Assembly: GCF_000703005.1 (NCBI RefSeq)
Contig: NZ_JNLH01000001.1
Coordinates: 895,501 to 959,500, forward strand
From: Pseudobutyrivibrio ruminis HUN009
GTDB lineage: Bacteria > Bacillota > Clostridia > Lachnospirales > Lachnospiraceae
Length of the DNA stretch: 64,000 bases
Direction of reading: 5' to 3'
Part shown: positions 57,275-64,000 of the stretch, piece by piece
Layout: every line of letters starts with the position of its first letter
How positions within the stretch are numbered: the first letter of the stretch is position 1
Translations under genes and position numbers: made by a program
Notes under the pieces: model-generated
Seen by the model: only the letters and a program-made list of their open reading frames with translations
Told to the model about the DNA's origin: nothing
The model's database searches: none

Positions 57275-58154
57275 GGGAGCAGGAGTAGCACTTATTACTC
57301 CATTTAACGAAGACGATACCGTAAATTATGACATGCTCGGAACTTTAATTGATAGACAGATTGAAGGCCATACAGATGCAATCATTGTATGCGGCACAAC
57401 AGGCGAGCCAGCCACAATGACTGAGGAAGAAAAGCTTTCTGTTATAGATTTTACAGTAAAACGAGTTAACCACAGAATTCCTGTTATTGCAGGAGCAGGT
57501 GCCAATTCTACAAAGCTTGTTATTGATTTTTCAAAGAAGCTTGAAAAGCTTGGGGTAGATGGACTTCTTATTGTTACGCCTTTCTACAACAAAGCAACAC
57601 AGCAGGGCTTGTACGAGCATTACACAGCAATCGCTCATGAAGTAAGCCTTCCAATTATCATGTACAATGTACCTAGTCGTACAGGATGCAACATCCAACC
57701 AGAAACAGCTATGAAGTTGGGCCTTGAGAATAAAAACATCGTAGGAATCAAGGAAGCAAGCGGAGATATCTCTCAGATTACCAAGCTTGCCAGCCTTTGC
57801 AGAGGATGCCTTGATATCTATTCAGGAAACGACGACCAGGTTATCCCAATTCTTTCCCTCGGAGGAATTGGTGTAATTTCAGTGCTTTCCAATGTTGCAC
57901 CTCAGGGCACTCACGATATGGTTATGGAATATCTTAATGGCAACGAGGAAAAGGCCAGAAGATTACAGCTCGATTACCTTGAGTTAGTAGATGCATTGTT
58001 CTGTGAAGTGAATCCAATCCCTGTTAAATCCACAATGAATATGTTAGGATTTAATGTAGGAAGCCTTAGACTTCCACTTACGGAGATGGAGGAAGAGCAC
58101 AAAGTGGCAATGAGTAAGCTTTTACACAGAATGCCACAGGAAATGCTAGCATAA
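57261..58154 (+). CDS. dapA: 4-hydroxy-tetrahydrodipicolinate synthase
   Basis: Condenses pyruvate with aspartate semialdehyde, the first step of the diaminopimelate/lysine branch. The 297-residue TIM barrel has CGTTGEPATMTEEEK, YNVPSRTGCNI (catalytic Tyr) and VGIKEASGDI (Schiff-base Lys). ATG 57261 behind AAGGAGG gives the normal start MTLFKGAGVALITPF; a longer frame inside murE is not needed. Confidence 0.95.
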   Translation: MTLFKGAGVALITPFNEDDTVNYDMLGTLIDRQIEGHTDAIIVCGTTGEPATMTEEEKLSVIDFTVKRVNHRIPVIAGAGANSTKLVIDFSKKLEKLGVDGLLIVTPFYNKATQQGLYEHYTAIAHEVSLPIIMYNVPSRTGCNIQPETAMKLGLENKNIVGIKEASGDISQITKLASLCRGCLDIYSGNDDQVIPILSLGGIGVISVLSNVAPQGTHDMVMEYLNGNEEKARRLQLDYLELVDALFCEVNPIPVKSTMNMLGFNVGSLRLPLTEMEEEHKVAMSKLLHRMPQEMLA

Positions 58155-58156
58155 TT

Positions 58157-58828
58157 TTGAGGGACGAGTATTTTAATCCAAAGGAAACACCAATAACTTT
58201 TATATTGGTTGCTATAAATATCATTACATTCGTAGTGTTGGAAATAATGGGTGACACTACGGATGGTTTATTCATGCTGTTAAACGGTGCCATGAACCCA
58301 AACAAAGTACTTGCAGATGGGGAGTGGTATCGTCTTCTTACAGCTACATTCATGCATTTTGGAATTGAACATTTGATGAATAACATGCTGCTTTTATTTT
58401 TGCTTGGGCAGATTTTTGAACGAGCAGTGGGACCAGTGCGTTATTTAGGAATATATTTAGGGTCAGGACTTACTGGCTCTTTTTTGTCATTCTTTTTTAT
58501 GTGTTTGATGGGAAAAAACGATATTGTGGCTGGAGCATCCGGTGGAATTTTTGGAATAGTTGGTGGAATGCTTATTGTTATTCTTGTACACAAAGGGAAA
58601 TATAACGGAATAAGCACCAAAAGAATGCTGATTATGGCGGGACTTACTCTTTATTTCGGTTTCGCATATGCTGGAACAGATAATGTAGGTCATTTGGGAG
58701 GTCTTACTGCAGGCTTAGTCATAACATTCTTTACCTACGGAATTCCTACATTAATAAAGGGGTCACACGTTGATTTTGAGTCCGAAAAAAATTATACTTT
58801 AAAACAGGATGATATCAATGAGGAATGA
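58157..58828 (+). CDS. Rhomboid family intramembrane serine protease
   Basis: A 223-residue membrane protein with six predicted helices. FMHFGIEHLMNNMLLLFLLG holds the HxxxxHxxxN motif, GASGGIFGIVGG the catalytic Ser (GxSG) and HLGGLTAGL the catalytic His. It cuts membrane proteins within the bilayer; substrates are unknown. It starts at TTG 58157, 2 bp after dapA, without a clear ribosome site, so coupling with dapA is likely. Confidence 0.9.
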   Translation: MRDEYFNPKETPITFILVAINIITFVVLEIMGDTTDGLFMLLNGAMNPNKVLADGEWYRLLTATFMHFGIEHLMNNMLLLFLLGQIFERAVGPVRYLGIYLGSGLTGSFLSFFFMCLMGKNDIVAGASGGIFGIVGGMLIVILVHKGKYNGISTKRMLIMAGLTLYFGFAYAGTDNVGHLGGLTAGLVITFFTYGIPTLIKGSHVDFESEKNYTLKQDDINEE

Positions 58829-58831
58829 TGT

Positions 58832-59824
58832 ATGAAAGTTAATATCTATTACGGCGGAAGAGGCCTTTTGGAGGACCCAACTTTATATGTAATTAACAAA
58901 ATGGAGCAGGTTTTGACAGAGCTCCAGGTTGAGGTTCGCCTTTACAATATTTACGAACAAAAAAATGCGATTTCAATGCTTCCACAGACACTTAAGGATG
59001 CAGATGGAATTATTCTTGCAACCACAGTGGAATGGCTTGGAATCGGCGGATATATGAATCAGTTCTTGGATGCATGTTGGCTGTATGCTGATAAATCAGC
59101 TCTTGCCACCACATACATGCAGCCTGTTGTAATGTCTACAACCTATGGCGAGCGTGAGGCTATGGTTACCCTTGAAAATGCTTGGGAGATTCTTGGTGGC
59201 TTGCCATGTTCTGGCTTCTGCGGATACGTAGAGGATCTTAAAGAATTCAGAGAAAATGCGGAATATGCTCACATTATCGAAAAGAAAGTAGAGACACTTT
59301 ACCGCACAATTTCACAGCATACAAAGGGATTGCCAACCAGCAATCAGGCTGTCACACGAAGCATCCTCAGGACTGCTCAGCTTGAGCTTTCACCACAGGA
59401 ATCAGAGCAGCTTTCAAAGTTTGTATCTGACGATGAGTATGTTCAGACACAGAAGGCAGACATCGCCGATCTTACGAGCATGTTCAGAGATATGATGGGG
59501 CAGAAGCAGGAAGACAGCGCTAATGAATACATAAACGATTTCAAGGTTCACTTTAGAGGAAACCCAGAATTCTATGCAAAATATCTATTTATGGTCGAGG
59601 GGAAGAGCCAGCCATTATTTATGAATGTAATGGGTGAGCAGCTTGAATGCCACTACGGCAAAGAAGACAATATTGATGTTTACATGAAGCTTTCCGGCTC
59701 AATCATGGACAACATCGTAGCAGGCCGTGAAACATTCCAGCGTGCATTTTCAGTGGGAGATATGACAGCAAAGGGCAATTTCAGAACCCTTCGCATGCTT
59801 GATGAAATATTCAATTTTAGCTAG
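58832..59824 (+). CDS. Flavodoxin-fold protein fused to an SCP2-like domain
   Basis: A 330-residue protein. The first 170 residues look like a flavodoxin/NADPH-dependent FMN reductase fold (MKVNIYYGGRG, ADGIILATTVEWLGIGGYMN, PVVMSTTYGER). The last 100 residues resemble a sterol-carrier protein 2 domain (NVMGEQLECHYGKEDNIDVY, GRETFQRAFSVGDMTAKGNF), which binds hydrophobic ligands. A redox step on a lipid-like ligand is an inference. It starts 3 bp after the rhomboid gene. Confidence 0.72.
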   Translation: MKVNIYYGGRGLLEDPTLYVINKMEQVLTELQVEVRLYNIYEQKNAISMLPQTLKDADGIILATTVEWLGIGGYMNQFLDACWLYADKSALATTYMQPVVMSTTYGEREAMVTLENAWEILGGLPCSGFCGYVEDLKEFRENAEYAHIIEKKVETLYRTISQHTKGLPTSNQAVTRSILRTAQLELSPQESEQLSKFVSDDEYVQTQKADIADLTSMFRDMMGQKQEDSANEYINDFKVHFRGNPEFYAKYLFMVEGKSQPLFMNVMGEQLECHYGKEDNIDVYMKLSGSIMDNIVAGRETFQRAFSVGDMTAKGNFRTLRMLDEIFNFS

Positions 59825-59836
59825 GAGGATAATGTA

Positions 59837-60253
59837 ATGAAGGACAACAATTGTATTTTCTGTAAGTTGGCAAATGGAGATATTCCAACAAATTCTATTT
59901 TTGAGGATAATGATTTTAAGGTAATTTTGGATGCAGATCCTGCTACAAAAGGACATGCACTTATCCTTCCAAAGAATCACTTTGCAAACCTTCTTGAGGC
60001 AGATGATGATGTGCTTGAAAAGGCATTACCACTTGCTAAAAAAGTAGCAAATAAAATGAAGGCAGAACTTGGCTGCGCCGGCGTAAATATCGTACAAAAC
60101 AATGGTGAGGCAGCAGGCCAGACAGTCCATCATTTACACATCCACATCATCCCAAGATATGAGGATGATCCTGATAAAACAATTTGCGGTTGGAGCCATC
60201 AGTCATTTACTGAAGAAGAGACTGCAGAGGTTGTAAAGAAGCTTTCATTATAA
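59837..60253 (+). CDS. HIT family nucleotide hydrolase
   Basis: A 138-residue histidine-triad protein with CIFCKLANGDIPTN (a CxxC zinc pair found in many HIT proteins), DPATKGHALILPKNH and the triad VHHLHIHIIPRY. It hydrolyses nucleoside phosphoramidates or similar compounds. AGGAGG precedes the start; no terminator was found after it. Confidence 0.93.
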   Translation: MKDNNCIFCKLANGDIPTNSIFEDNDFKVILDADPATKGHALILPKNHFANLLEADDDVLEKALPLAKKVANKMKAELGCAGVNIVQNNGEAAGQTVHHLHIHIIPRYEDDPDKTICGWSHQSFTEEETAEVVKKLSL

Positions 60254-60297
60254 AATAATAGTGAAAAAAATTATTTTAAAAAGATTTAACTAATCTC

Positions 60298-60326
60298 TTG
60301 ACTCTGAAAGTTAAGAAATTTATAAT
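60298..60326 (+). promoter_or_regulatory. Strong sigma-A promoter
   Basis: TTGACT (60298-60303) and TATAAT (60321-60326) are exactly 17 bp apart; it drives the small membrane protein at 60369. Confidence 0.85.
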
Positions 60327-60368
60327 TTACAGGTATGTTAATTTCATAACAAAAAGGAGAGAAGAGAT

Positions 60369-60668
60369 ATGGACAACAATATGAATTTTGACCCAATGAC
60401 AGGTCAGCCAGTTAATCAGCAGCCTGTATACCAGCAGCCTGTAGTTGATGAGACAGTTGGTGTAGGTGAGTGGATGCTTACAACACTTCTTTGCTGTATT
60501 CCAATCGTAAACATCGTTTTGATGTTTGTTTGGTCATTCAGCAACAACACAAAGCCATCTAAGAAGAACTGGGCTAGAGCTGCACTTATCTGGGTAGCTA
60601 TCGTGTTAGTACTTTACATTATTTTGATTGCTGTTTTCGGAGCTGCAATCGCTTCATCATTGTACTAA
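60369..60668 (+). CDS. Small membrane protein with Gln/Pro-rich head
   Basis: A 99-residue protein: residues 1-28 are polar with repeats of (Q)QPVYQQPV; two hydrophobic helices follow (about 32-54 and 70-95) separated by a basic turn (NNTKPSKKNWARA). The pattern resembles short DUF-type envelope proteins of Firmicutes, often induced by stress. AAAGGAGAG stands before the start. It is a single-gene unit with a strong promoter and a terminator, so it is probably abundant. Confidence 0.7.
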   Translation: MDNNMNFDPMTGQPVNQQPVYQQPVVDETVGVGEWMLTTLLCCIPIVNIVLMFVWSFSNNTKPSKKNWARAALIWVAIVLVLYIILIAVFGAAIASSLY

Positions 60669-60678
60669 GATAAAAATA

Positions 60679-60715
60679 GGAGCAGGTACTTAATGTACCG
60701 GCTCCTTTCTTTTAT
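60679..60715 (+). terminator. Terminator shared by the small membrane protein and murG
   Basis: GGAGC-A-GGTAC / GTACC-G-GCTCC, loop TTAAT, followed by TTTCTTTTATT; on the minus strand it lies just after the murG stop codon. Confidence 0.85.
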
Positions 60716-61776
60716 TTGTTAATATCGTTTATTAACTCTAATATTGTGCTATTAGCATCTAACAAATGGCTTGATGCCATGGTTTCTTTTATAGAATCTC
60801 TTCTATCGTAAACATCTTTTACCGCATTAATTAGAATTTCAGATGTAAGCTCCTCCTCCTGAAGAACTGTTGAAAATCCTTGCTTCTTGTAGCTTTCTGC
60901 ATTAAGAATCTGATCTCCACGGCTAGCTGCAGCTGAAAGCGGGATAAGAATGTTTGGAATCTTTAAAGCAAGAATCTCGCAAATTGAGTTTGCACCTGCA
61001 CGGCTTATCATCAAATCTGTCATGGCGAACACATCGTTTAATTGTTCACTGACAAACTCATATTGTTGATAACCGGTCTTGCCTTCCAAATCTTTGTTGA
61101 TATTTCCCTTACCAACTAAATGAACAATCTGAAAATCTGAAAGTAGTGTATCAAGTGATTCCCAAACAGCATTGTTGATGAATCGGGAGCCAATGCTTCC
61201 ACCCATAATTAAAATAACTGGCTTGTCGGCAGTAAATCCCGTGAACTCAAGGCCCTTTTCCTTTGAGCCAGTGAAAAGCTCTCGGCGAATAGGCGAGCCA
61301 GTGTGAACTGATTTGCCTTCTGGAAGATACTGAAGTGTTTCAGGGAAATTGCAACATACCTTTGTGGCAAATGGAATAGCTAGCTTATTGGCAAGTCCTG
61401 GAGTCATATCAGACTCATGAATAATAGAAGGAACATGCTGACGAGCAGCTGCCATAACAACTGGTACAGAAACAAATCCGCCTTTTGAAAATACAACATC
61501 TGGCTGAATGTGCTTGAGCAATTGATTTGCTTCAGAAAAGCCTTTGATAACTCTGAAAGGATCTGTGAAATTCTTCCAATCATGATATCTACGAAGCTTG
61601 CCAGATGAAATACCATAGTAGGTGATGCCTGCATTTTCTACCAATTTCTTTTCGATTCCAGTATATGAACCGATGTAGTAGATTTCGTAGCCCTGCTCCT
61701 TGAGAAGTGGAGCTAAAGCTAGGTTTGGAGTGACATGACCAGCAGTACCACCGCCTGTCATTACTATCTTTTTCAT
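60712..61776 (-). CDS. murG: Undecaprenyl-PP-MurNAc-pentapeptide GlcNAc transferase MurG
   Basis: Makes lipid II at the inner face of the membrane. The 354-residue GT28 protein has the N-terminal glycine-rich loop MTGGGTAGHVTPNLALAPLL, SKGGFVSVPVVMAA, GGSIGSRFIN and the UDP-GlcNAc site ISRAGANSICEILALKIPNI. It is alone and in the opposite direction, outside a mur/dcw cluster. AAGAGG precedes its start on the minus strand. Confidence 0.94.
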   Translation of the reverse strand: MKKIVMTGGGTAGHVTPNLALAPLLKEQGYEIYYIGSYTGIEKKLVENAGITYYGISSGKLRRYHDWKNFTDPFRVIKGFSEANQLLKHIQPDVVFSKGGFVSVPVVMAAARQHVPSIIHESDMTPGLANKLAIPFATKVCCNFPETLQYLPEGKSVHTGSPIRRELFTGSKEKGLEFTGFTADKPVILIMGGSIGSRFINNAVWESLDTLLSDFQIVHLVGKGNINKDLEGKTGYQQYEFVSEQLNDVFAMTDLMISRAGANSICEILALKIPNILIPLSAAASRGDQILNAESYKKQGFSTVLQEEELTSEILINAVKDVYDRRDSIKETMASSHLLDANSTILELINDINK

Positions 61777-61930
61777 ATAGAACCTCTTATATAAATATTA
61801 AGTATTTTTATTTGAACATTTACATGATAACAATCGTGAATTAAAAGTCAAATAATAGTACAATCCGGCGAAAATACGTGATAAAATTAGTTATGGAGAA
61901 TAACTATTATGAAAAAAAGGGGAATGGTTA

Positions 61931-62278
61931 ATGAAAGTATTAATAGTTGATGACGAACTTTTTGCAAGACGCACTTTGGAAAGAATTCTTTCTGATGATG
62001 CAGAAATTATCGAGGCACAGGATTGTTACGACGCATACACAATGTATGAAGCATTTCATCCTGATGTAGTAATCACAGATATTATGATGAAAGGTGGCAT
62101 CGGCGGAGACTGGCTAATAGATAAATTGCTCCAGCTTGATGAGCACGCTAAAATCATAGTTTGCTCAGGCAGACAGAAGACAGATTTGCTTAAATATAAG
62201 CTTATGGGAGCTAAGTATTGCATCCAAAAACCAATCAAATATCAAGAGCTTTGGGACTGTATTGATGCCGTAATTTGA
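61931..62278 (+). CDS. Stand-alone receiver domain (CheY-like response regulator)
   Basis: A 115-residue protein consisting only of a receiver domain: LIVDDELFARRTLERIL (acidic pair), VVITDIMMKGG (phosphorylated Asp), IIVCSGR (Thr/Ser position) and CIQKPIKYQEL (Lys-Pro). There is no output domain and no kinase gene nearby, so the partner is unknown. ATG 61931 follows AAGGGGAATGG; an earlier ATG at 61910 opens a different short frame. Confidence 0.88.
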   Translation: MKVLIVDDELFARRTLERILSDDAEIIEAQDCYDAYTMYEAFHPDVVITDIMMKGGIGGDWLIDKLLQLDEHAKIIVCSGRQKTDLLKYKLMGAKYCIQKPIKYQELWDCIDAVI

Positions 62279-62303
62279 CAAAAAATTGTAATAATGTTAT
62301 ATT
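62275..62303 (+). promoter_or_regulatory. Strong sigma-A promoter for the wall hydrolase
   Basis: TTGACA (62275-62280) and TATATT (62298-62303) are 17 bp apart; the -35 box overlaps the stop codon of the response regulator. Confidence 0.82.
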
Positions 62304-62361
62304 AGCCTTCGTAACAAAGTTGTAATAAATAGAATTTTTTTGTAAAAAACAACGGAGGCTT

Positions 62362-63555
62362 ATGGTTAAATTTAGCAATTATCTTGCTGCAGCGTACGAT
62401 AAGAATCGAAAGTATATCAATAAACGTACTATGCAGTCAGGAGCTCTTGCAGTAGCATTGATGCTCTTATTTACAGGCGCATACACAGGCGCACCTGAGA
62501 AAGAGGTTTCTACTACAGCTGTAGATGTTCAGCCAACTAGCACAGCAGGTGTATTCTCAGCAGTATCATCAATGGAGCTCACAGCAGGAGATTCAAGTCT
62601 GGTTTATGCATCAGCGGATGTTACAGTGGTTGCGTCTACAACAGATCAGGTTGAGCCTGATTTAGAAAATGAATACGATGAGTGGGCAGACAAGGTTATG
62701 GCACAGGTTGACGATTATCTTTCTATTCGTTCAGAAGCCAGCTCAGATTCAGAAGTTATTGGAAAGCTTCGTTCTGGCGATGTTGCTACACTCGTAGATG
62801 TTTTTGACGGATGGTACGAAATCGAGTCAGGTAATGCACACGGCTTTGTATCAGCAGATTTCTGTGTCACAGGCATCGAAGCTTATGAGCTTGCAATGGA
62901 TGTATGTGATACATACGCTACAACAGATGTAGCAGGACTTCGCATTCGTAGCGAAGCATCAGAGGATTCTAGCATCCTCAAGGTTGTTTCTGAGGGAACA
63001 AAGCTTACGGTTAATTCTGATGCAGAGGAAGTTGATGGCTGGGTAGCAGTTACATCAGCAGGCGTATCAGGATATGTTAAGGCAGAGTATGTTCAGGTGG
63101 ACATGGCTACTGGCGAAGCTATCACTCTTGAAGAAGAGGCAGAGGCTAAGGCTGCAGCAGAAGAAGCAGCACGTCAGGCAAAGGAGGCAGCAGCTGCTGC
63201 CGCTGCAGAAAATCAAAGCATTATTGATTCTGCAGACGATGTTACTCTTCTTGCAGCAATCATTCAGATTGAAGCAGGAAACGAGATTTACGAGGGCCAG
63301 GTTGCAGTTGGTTCTGTTGTTATGAACAGAGTTCGCAGCGGTTCTTATGCAAACACTATCAGCGGAGTTATTTTCGCAAAGGGACAGTTTGCAACTTCAC
63401 GTATGTCATCAGTTATCTCAAAGGGACCAAAGGCTTCTTGTGTTCAGGCAGCTTATGATGCCCTTGCAGGTGTTGATACAACAGGTGGTGCAACACACTT
63501 TAGACGCGCAGGTTCAAAAGATGGACTCATTATTGGTAACCACGTTTTCTATTAG
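62362..63555 (+). CDS. Secreted SH3-domain cell wall hydrolase (SleB/CwlJ type)
   Basis: A 397-residue exported protein: an N-terminal signal or anchor (about residues 28-48), then two bacterial SH3 domains (about 108-170 and 185-247: VDDYLSIRSEASSDSEVIGK and AGLRIRSEASEDSSILKVVS), an Ala/Glu coiled segment (255-285), and a C-terminal Hydrolase_2 domain (LLAAIIQIEAGNEIYEGQVA, VGSVVMNRVRSGSY, THFRRAGSKDG). The SleB-type Glu is in IQIEAGNE. It degrades or remodels peptidoglycan. It ends with a strong terminator. Confidence 0.9.
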   Translation: MVKFSNYLAAAYDKNRKYINKRTMQSGALAVALMLLFTGAYTGAPEKEVSTTAVDVQPTSTAGVFSAVSSMELTAGDSSLVYASADVTVVASTTDQVEPDLENEYDEWADKVMAQVDDYLSIRSEASSDSEVIGKLRSGDVATLVDVFDGWYEIESGNAHGFVSADFCVTGIEAYELAMDVCDTYATTDVAGLRIRSEASEDSSILKVVSEGTKLTVNSDAEEVDGWVAVTSAGVSGYVKAEYVQVDMATGEAITLEEEAEAKAAAEEAARQAKEAAAAAAAENQSIIDSADDVTLLAAIIQIEAGNEIYEGQVAVGSVVMNRVRSGSYANTISGVIFAKGQFATSRMSSVISKGPKASCVQAAYDALAGVDTTGGATHFRRAGSKDGLIIGNHVFY

Positions 63556-63580
63556 TTTTGAATATATTGATGCAAAATCT

Positions 63581-63612
63581 GAGCTCTTGGGCTTTACCCA
63601 AGAGCTCTTTTA
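63581..63612 (+). terminator. Terminator of the wall hydrolase gene
   Basis: A perfect 11-bp stem GAGCTCTTGGG/CCCAAGAGCTC with loop CTTTA, followed by TTTTATT. Confidence 0.93.
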
Positions 63613-63621
63613 TTGTATAAT
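63593..63621 (+). promoter_or_regulatory. Promoter for argF
   Basis: TATAAT (63616-63621) has TG one base upstream (extended -10); TTTACC at 63593-63598 is 17 bp away and overlaps the preceding terminator. Confidence 0.5.
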
Positions 63622-63673
63622 GCATAATTAATTACAATAAATGCATAAATATACATCGCTAAGGAGGTACGTT

Positions 63674-64000
63674 ATGAGCTTAAAGGGAAAGAACTATTTA
63701 AAGATGTTGGACTTAACTACTGAGGAAATCAATTATCTTATTGATTTATCTATTCAGCTTAAGGCTGAAAAAAAGCAGGGTAAGTCTCAAAAAGATTATA
63801 TGGCCGGAAAGAATATTGCATTGATTTTTGAGAAGACATCAACACGTACCAGATGTTCATTTGAAGTTGCAGCTTACGACATGGGGGCTAATGTAACTTA
63901 TCTTGATCCATCAGGTTCTCAGATTGGCAAAAAAGAATCTATTGCCGATACAGCTCGCGTCCTTGGTCGCATGTATGACGGAATAGAGTATCGTGGATTT
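63674..64000 (+). CDS. argF: Ornithine carbamoyltransferase (3' partial)
   Basis: The gene runs off the right edge; 109 codons are visible. MSLKGKNYLKMLDLTTEEIN and FEKTSTRTRCSFEVAAYDMG, with the carbamoyl-phosphate motif STRTR, identify the family; GSQIGKKESIADTARVLGRM distinguishes ornithine from aspartate transcarbamylases. It makes citrulline in arginine synthesis or works in the catabolic direction. AAGGAGGT at 63661-63668 precedes ATG 63674. Confidence 0.93.
   Translation, partial: MSLKGKNYLKMLDLTTEEINYLIDLSIQLKAEKKQGKSQKDYMAGKNIALIFEKTSTRTRCSFEVAAYDMGANVTYLDPSGSQIGKKESIADTARVLGRMYDGIEYRGF

Overview
The window reads as low-GC Firmicutes chromosome, most likely a motile rumen or gut Lachnospiraceae of the Butyrivibrio/Pseudobutyrivibrio type. 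This is inferred from gene content and style: AGGAGG ribosome sites, frequent TTG and GTG starts, a Na+-type ATP synthase, meso-diaminopimelate cell-wall genes, a sigma-D flagellin promoter, and a Tad pilus cluster with Flp1-like and FHA parts. No rRNA or tRNA gene was recognised.

Layout. 1-3150: a family 18 glycosidase cut by the left edge, the tRNA-modification gene sua5 behind an apparently leaderless promoter, a low-molecular-weight phosphatase homologue whose catalytic Cys is Ser, and dCMP deaminase. 3183-10580: the full F1Fo ATP synthase operon, headed by two AtpI/AtpZ-type membrane proteins and closed by a small coiled-coil protein and a terminator. 10674-15813: a phosphonate-type ABC transporter (phnD, terminator, phnC, two phnE) followed by a cytoplasmic 5'-nucleotidase-like hydrolase with a terminator-like hairpin in its first 90 bases. 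15916-22839: greA, a tocopherol cyclase-like protein, pepD, a phosphofructokinase, then dnaX-ybaB-recR.

22862-34026 is the accessory part, more AT-rich and visibly rearranged. It holds a membrane TIR/beta-propeller protein, duplicated promoters, two lipoproteins sharing a near-identical export sequence but unrelated mature parts, a GH25 muramidase, gene remnants, and two 387-bp non-coding arrays. Each array has seven 37-38 bp inverted repeats built on GTTAAGTG/CACTTAAC. The arrays flank a truncated MreB-like gene and are the most striking structure here. Two paralogous small Cys proteins ending in Asn-Cys-Ser follow.

34015-39284: flagellar genes, comprising a 985-residue FliK-like protein behind a sigma-D-like promoter, flagellin with a good sigma-D promoter, and fliS. 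39379-48479: a Tad/Flp pilus operon with two prepilin peptidases, TadZ, TadA, TadB, TadC, a Flp1-like pilin, pseudopilins and an FHA protein. 48503-54811: secA, a structured intergenic RNA, a methyltransferase, a hicAB module with a start-stop leader, a convergent 28-residue minus-strand ORF, a nitroreductase and an AraC-type regulator. 54966-60253: dapF-murE-dapA (the DNPR motif of MurE agrees with diaminopimelate), rhomboid protease, flavodoxin-SCP2 protein and HIT protein. 60298-64000: a small membrane protein, murG (minus), a stand-alone response regulator, an SH3/SleB-type wall hydrolase and the start of argF, cut by the right edge.

All family assignments come from reading motifs and lengths by eye; no database search was run.
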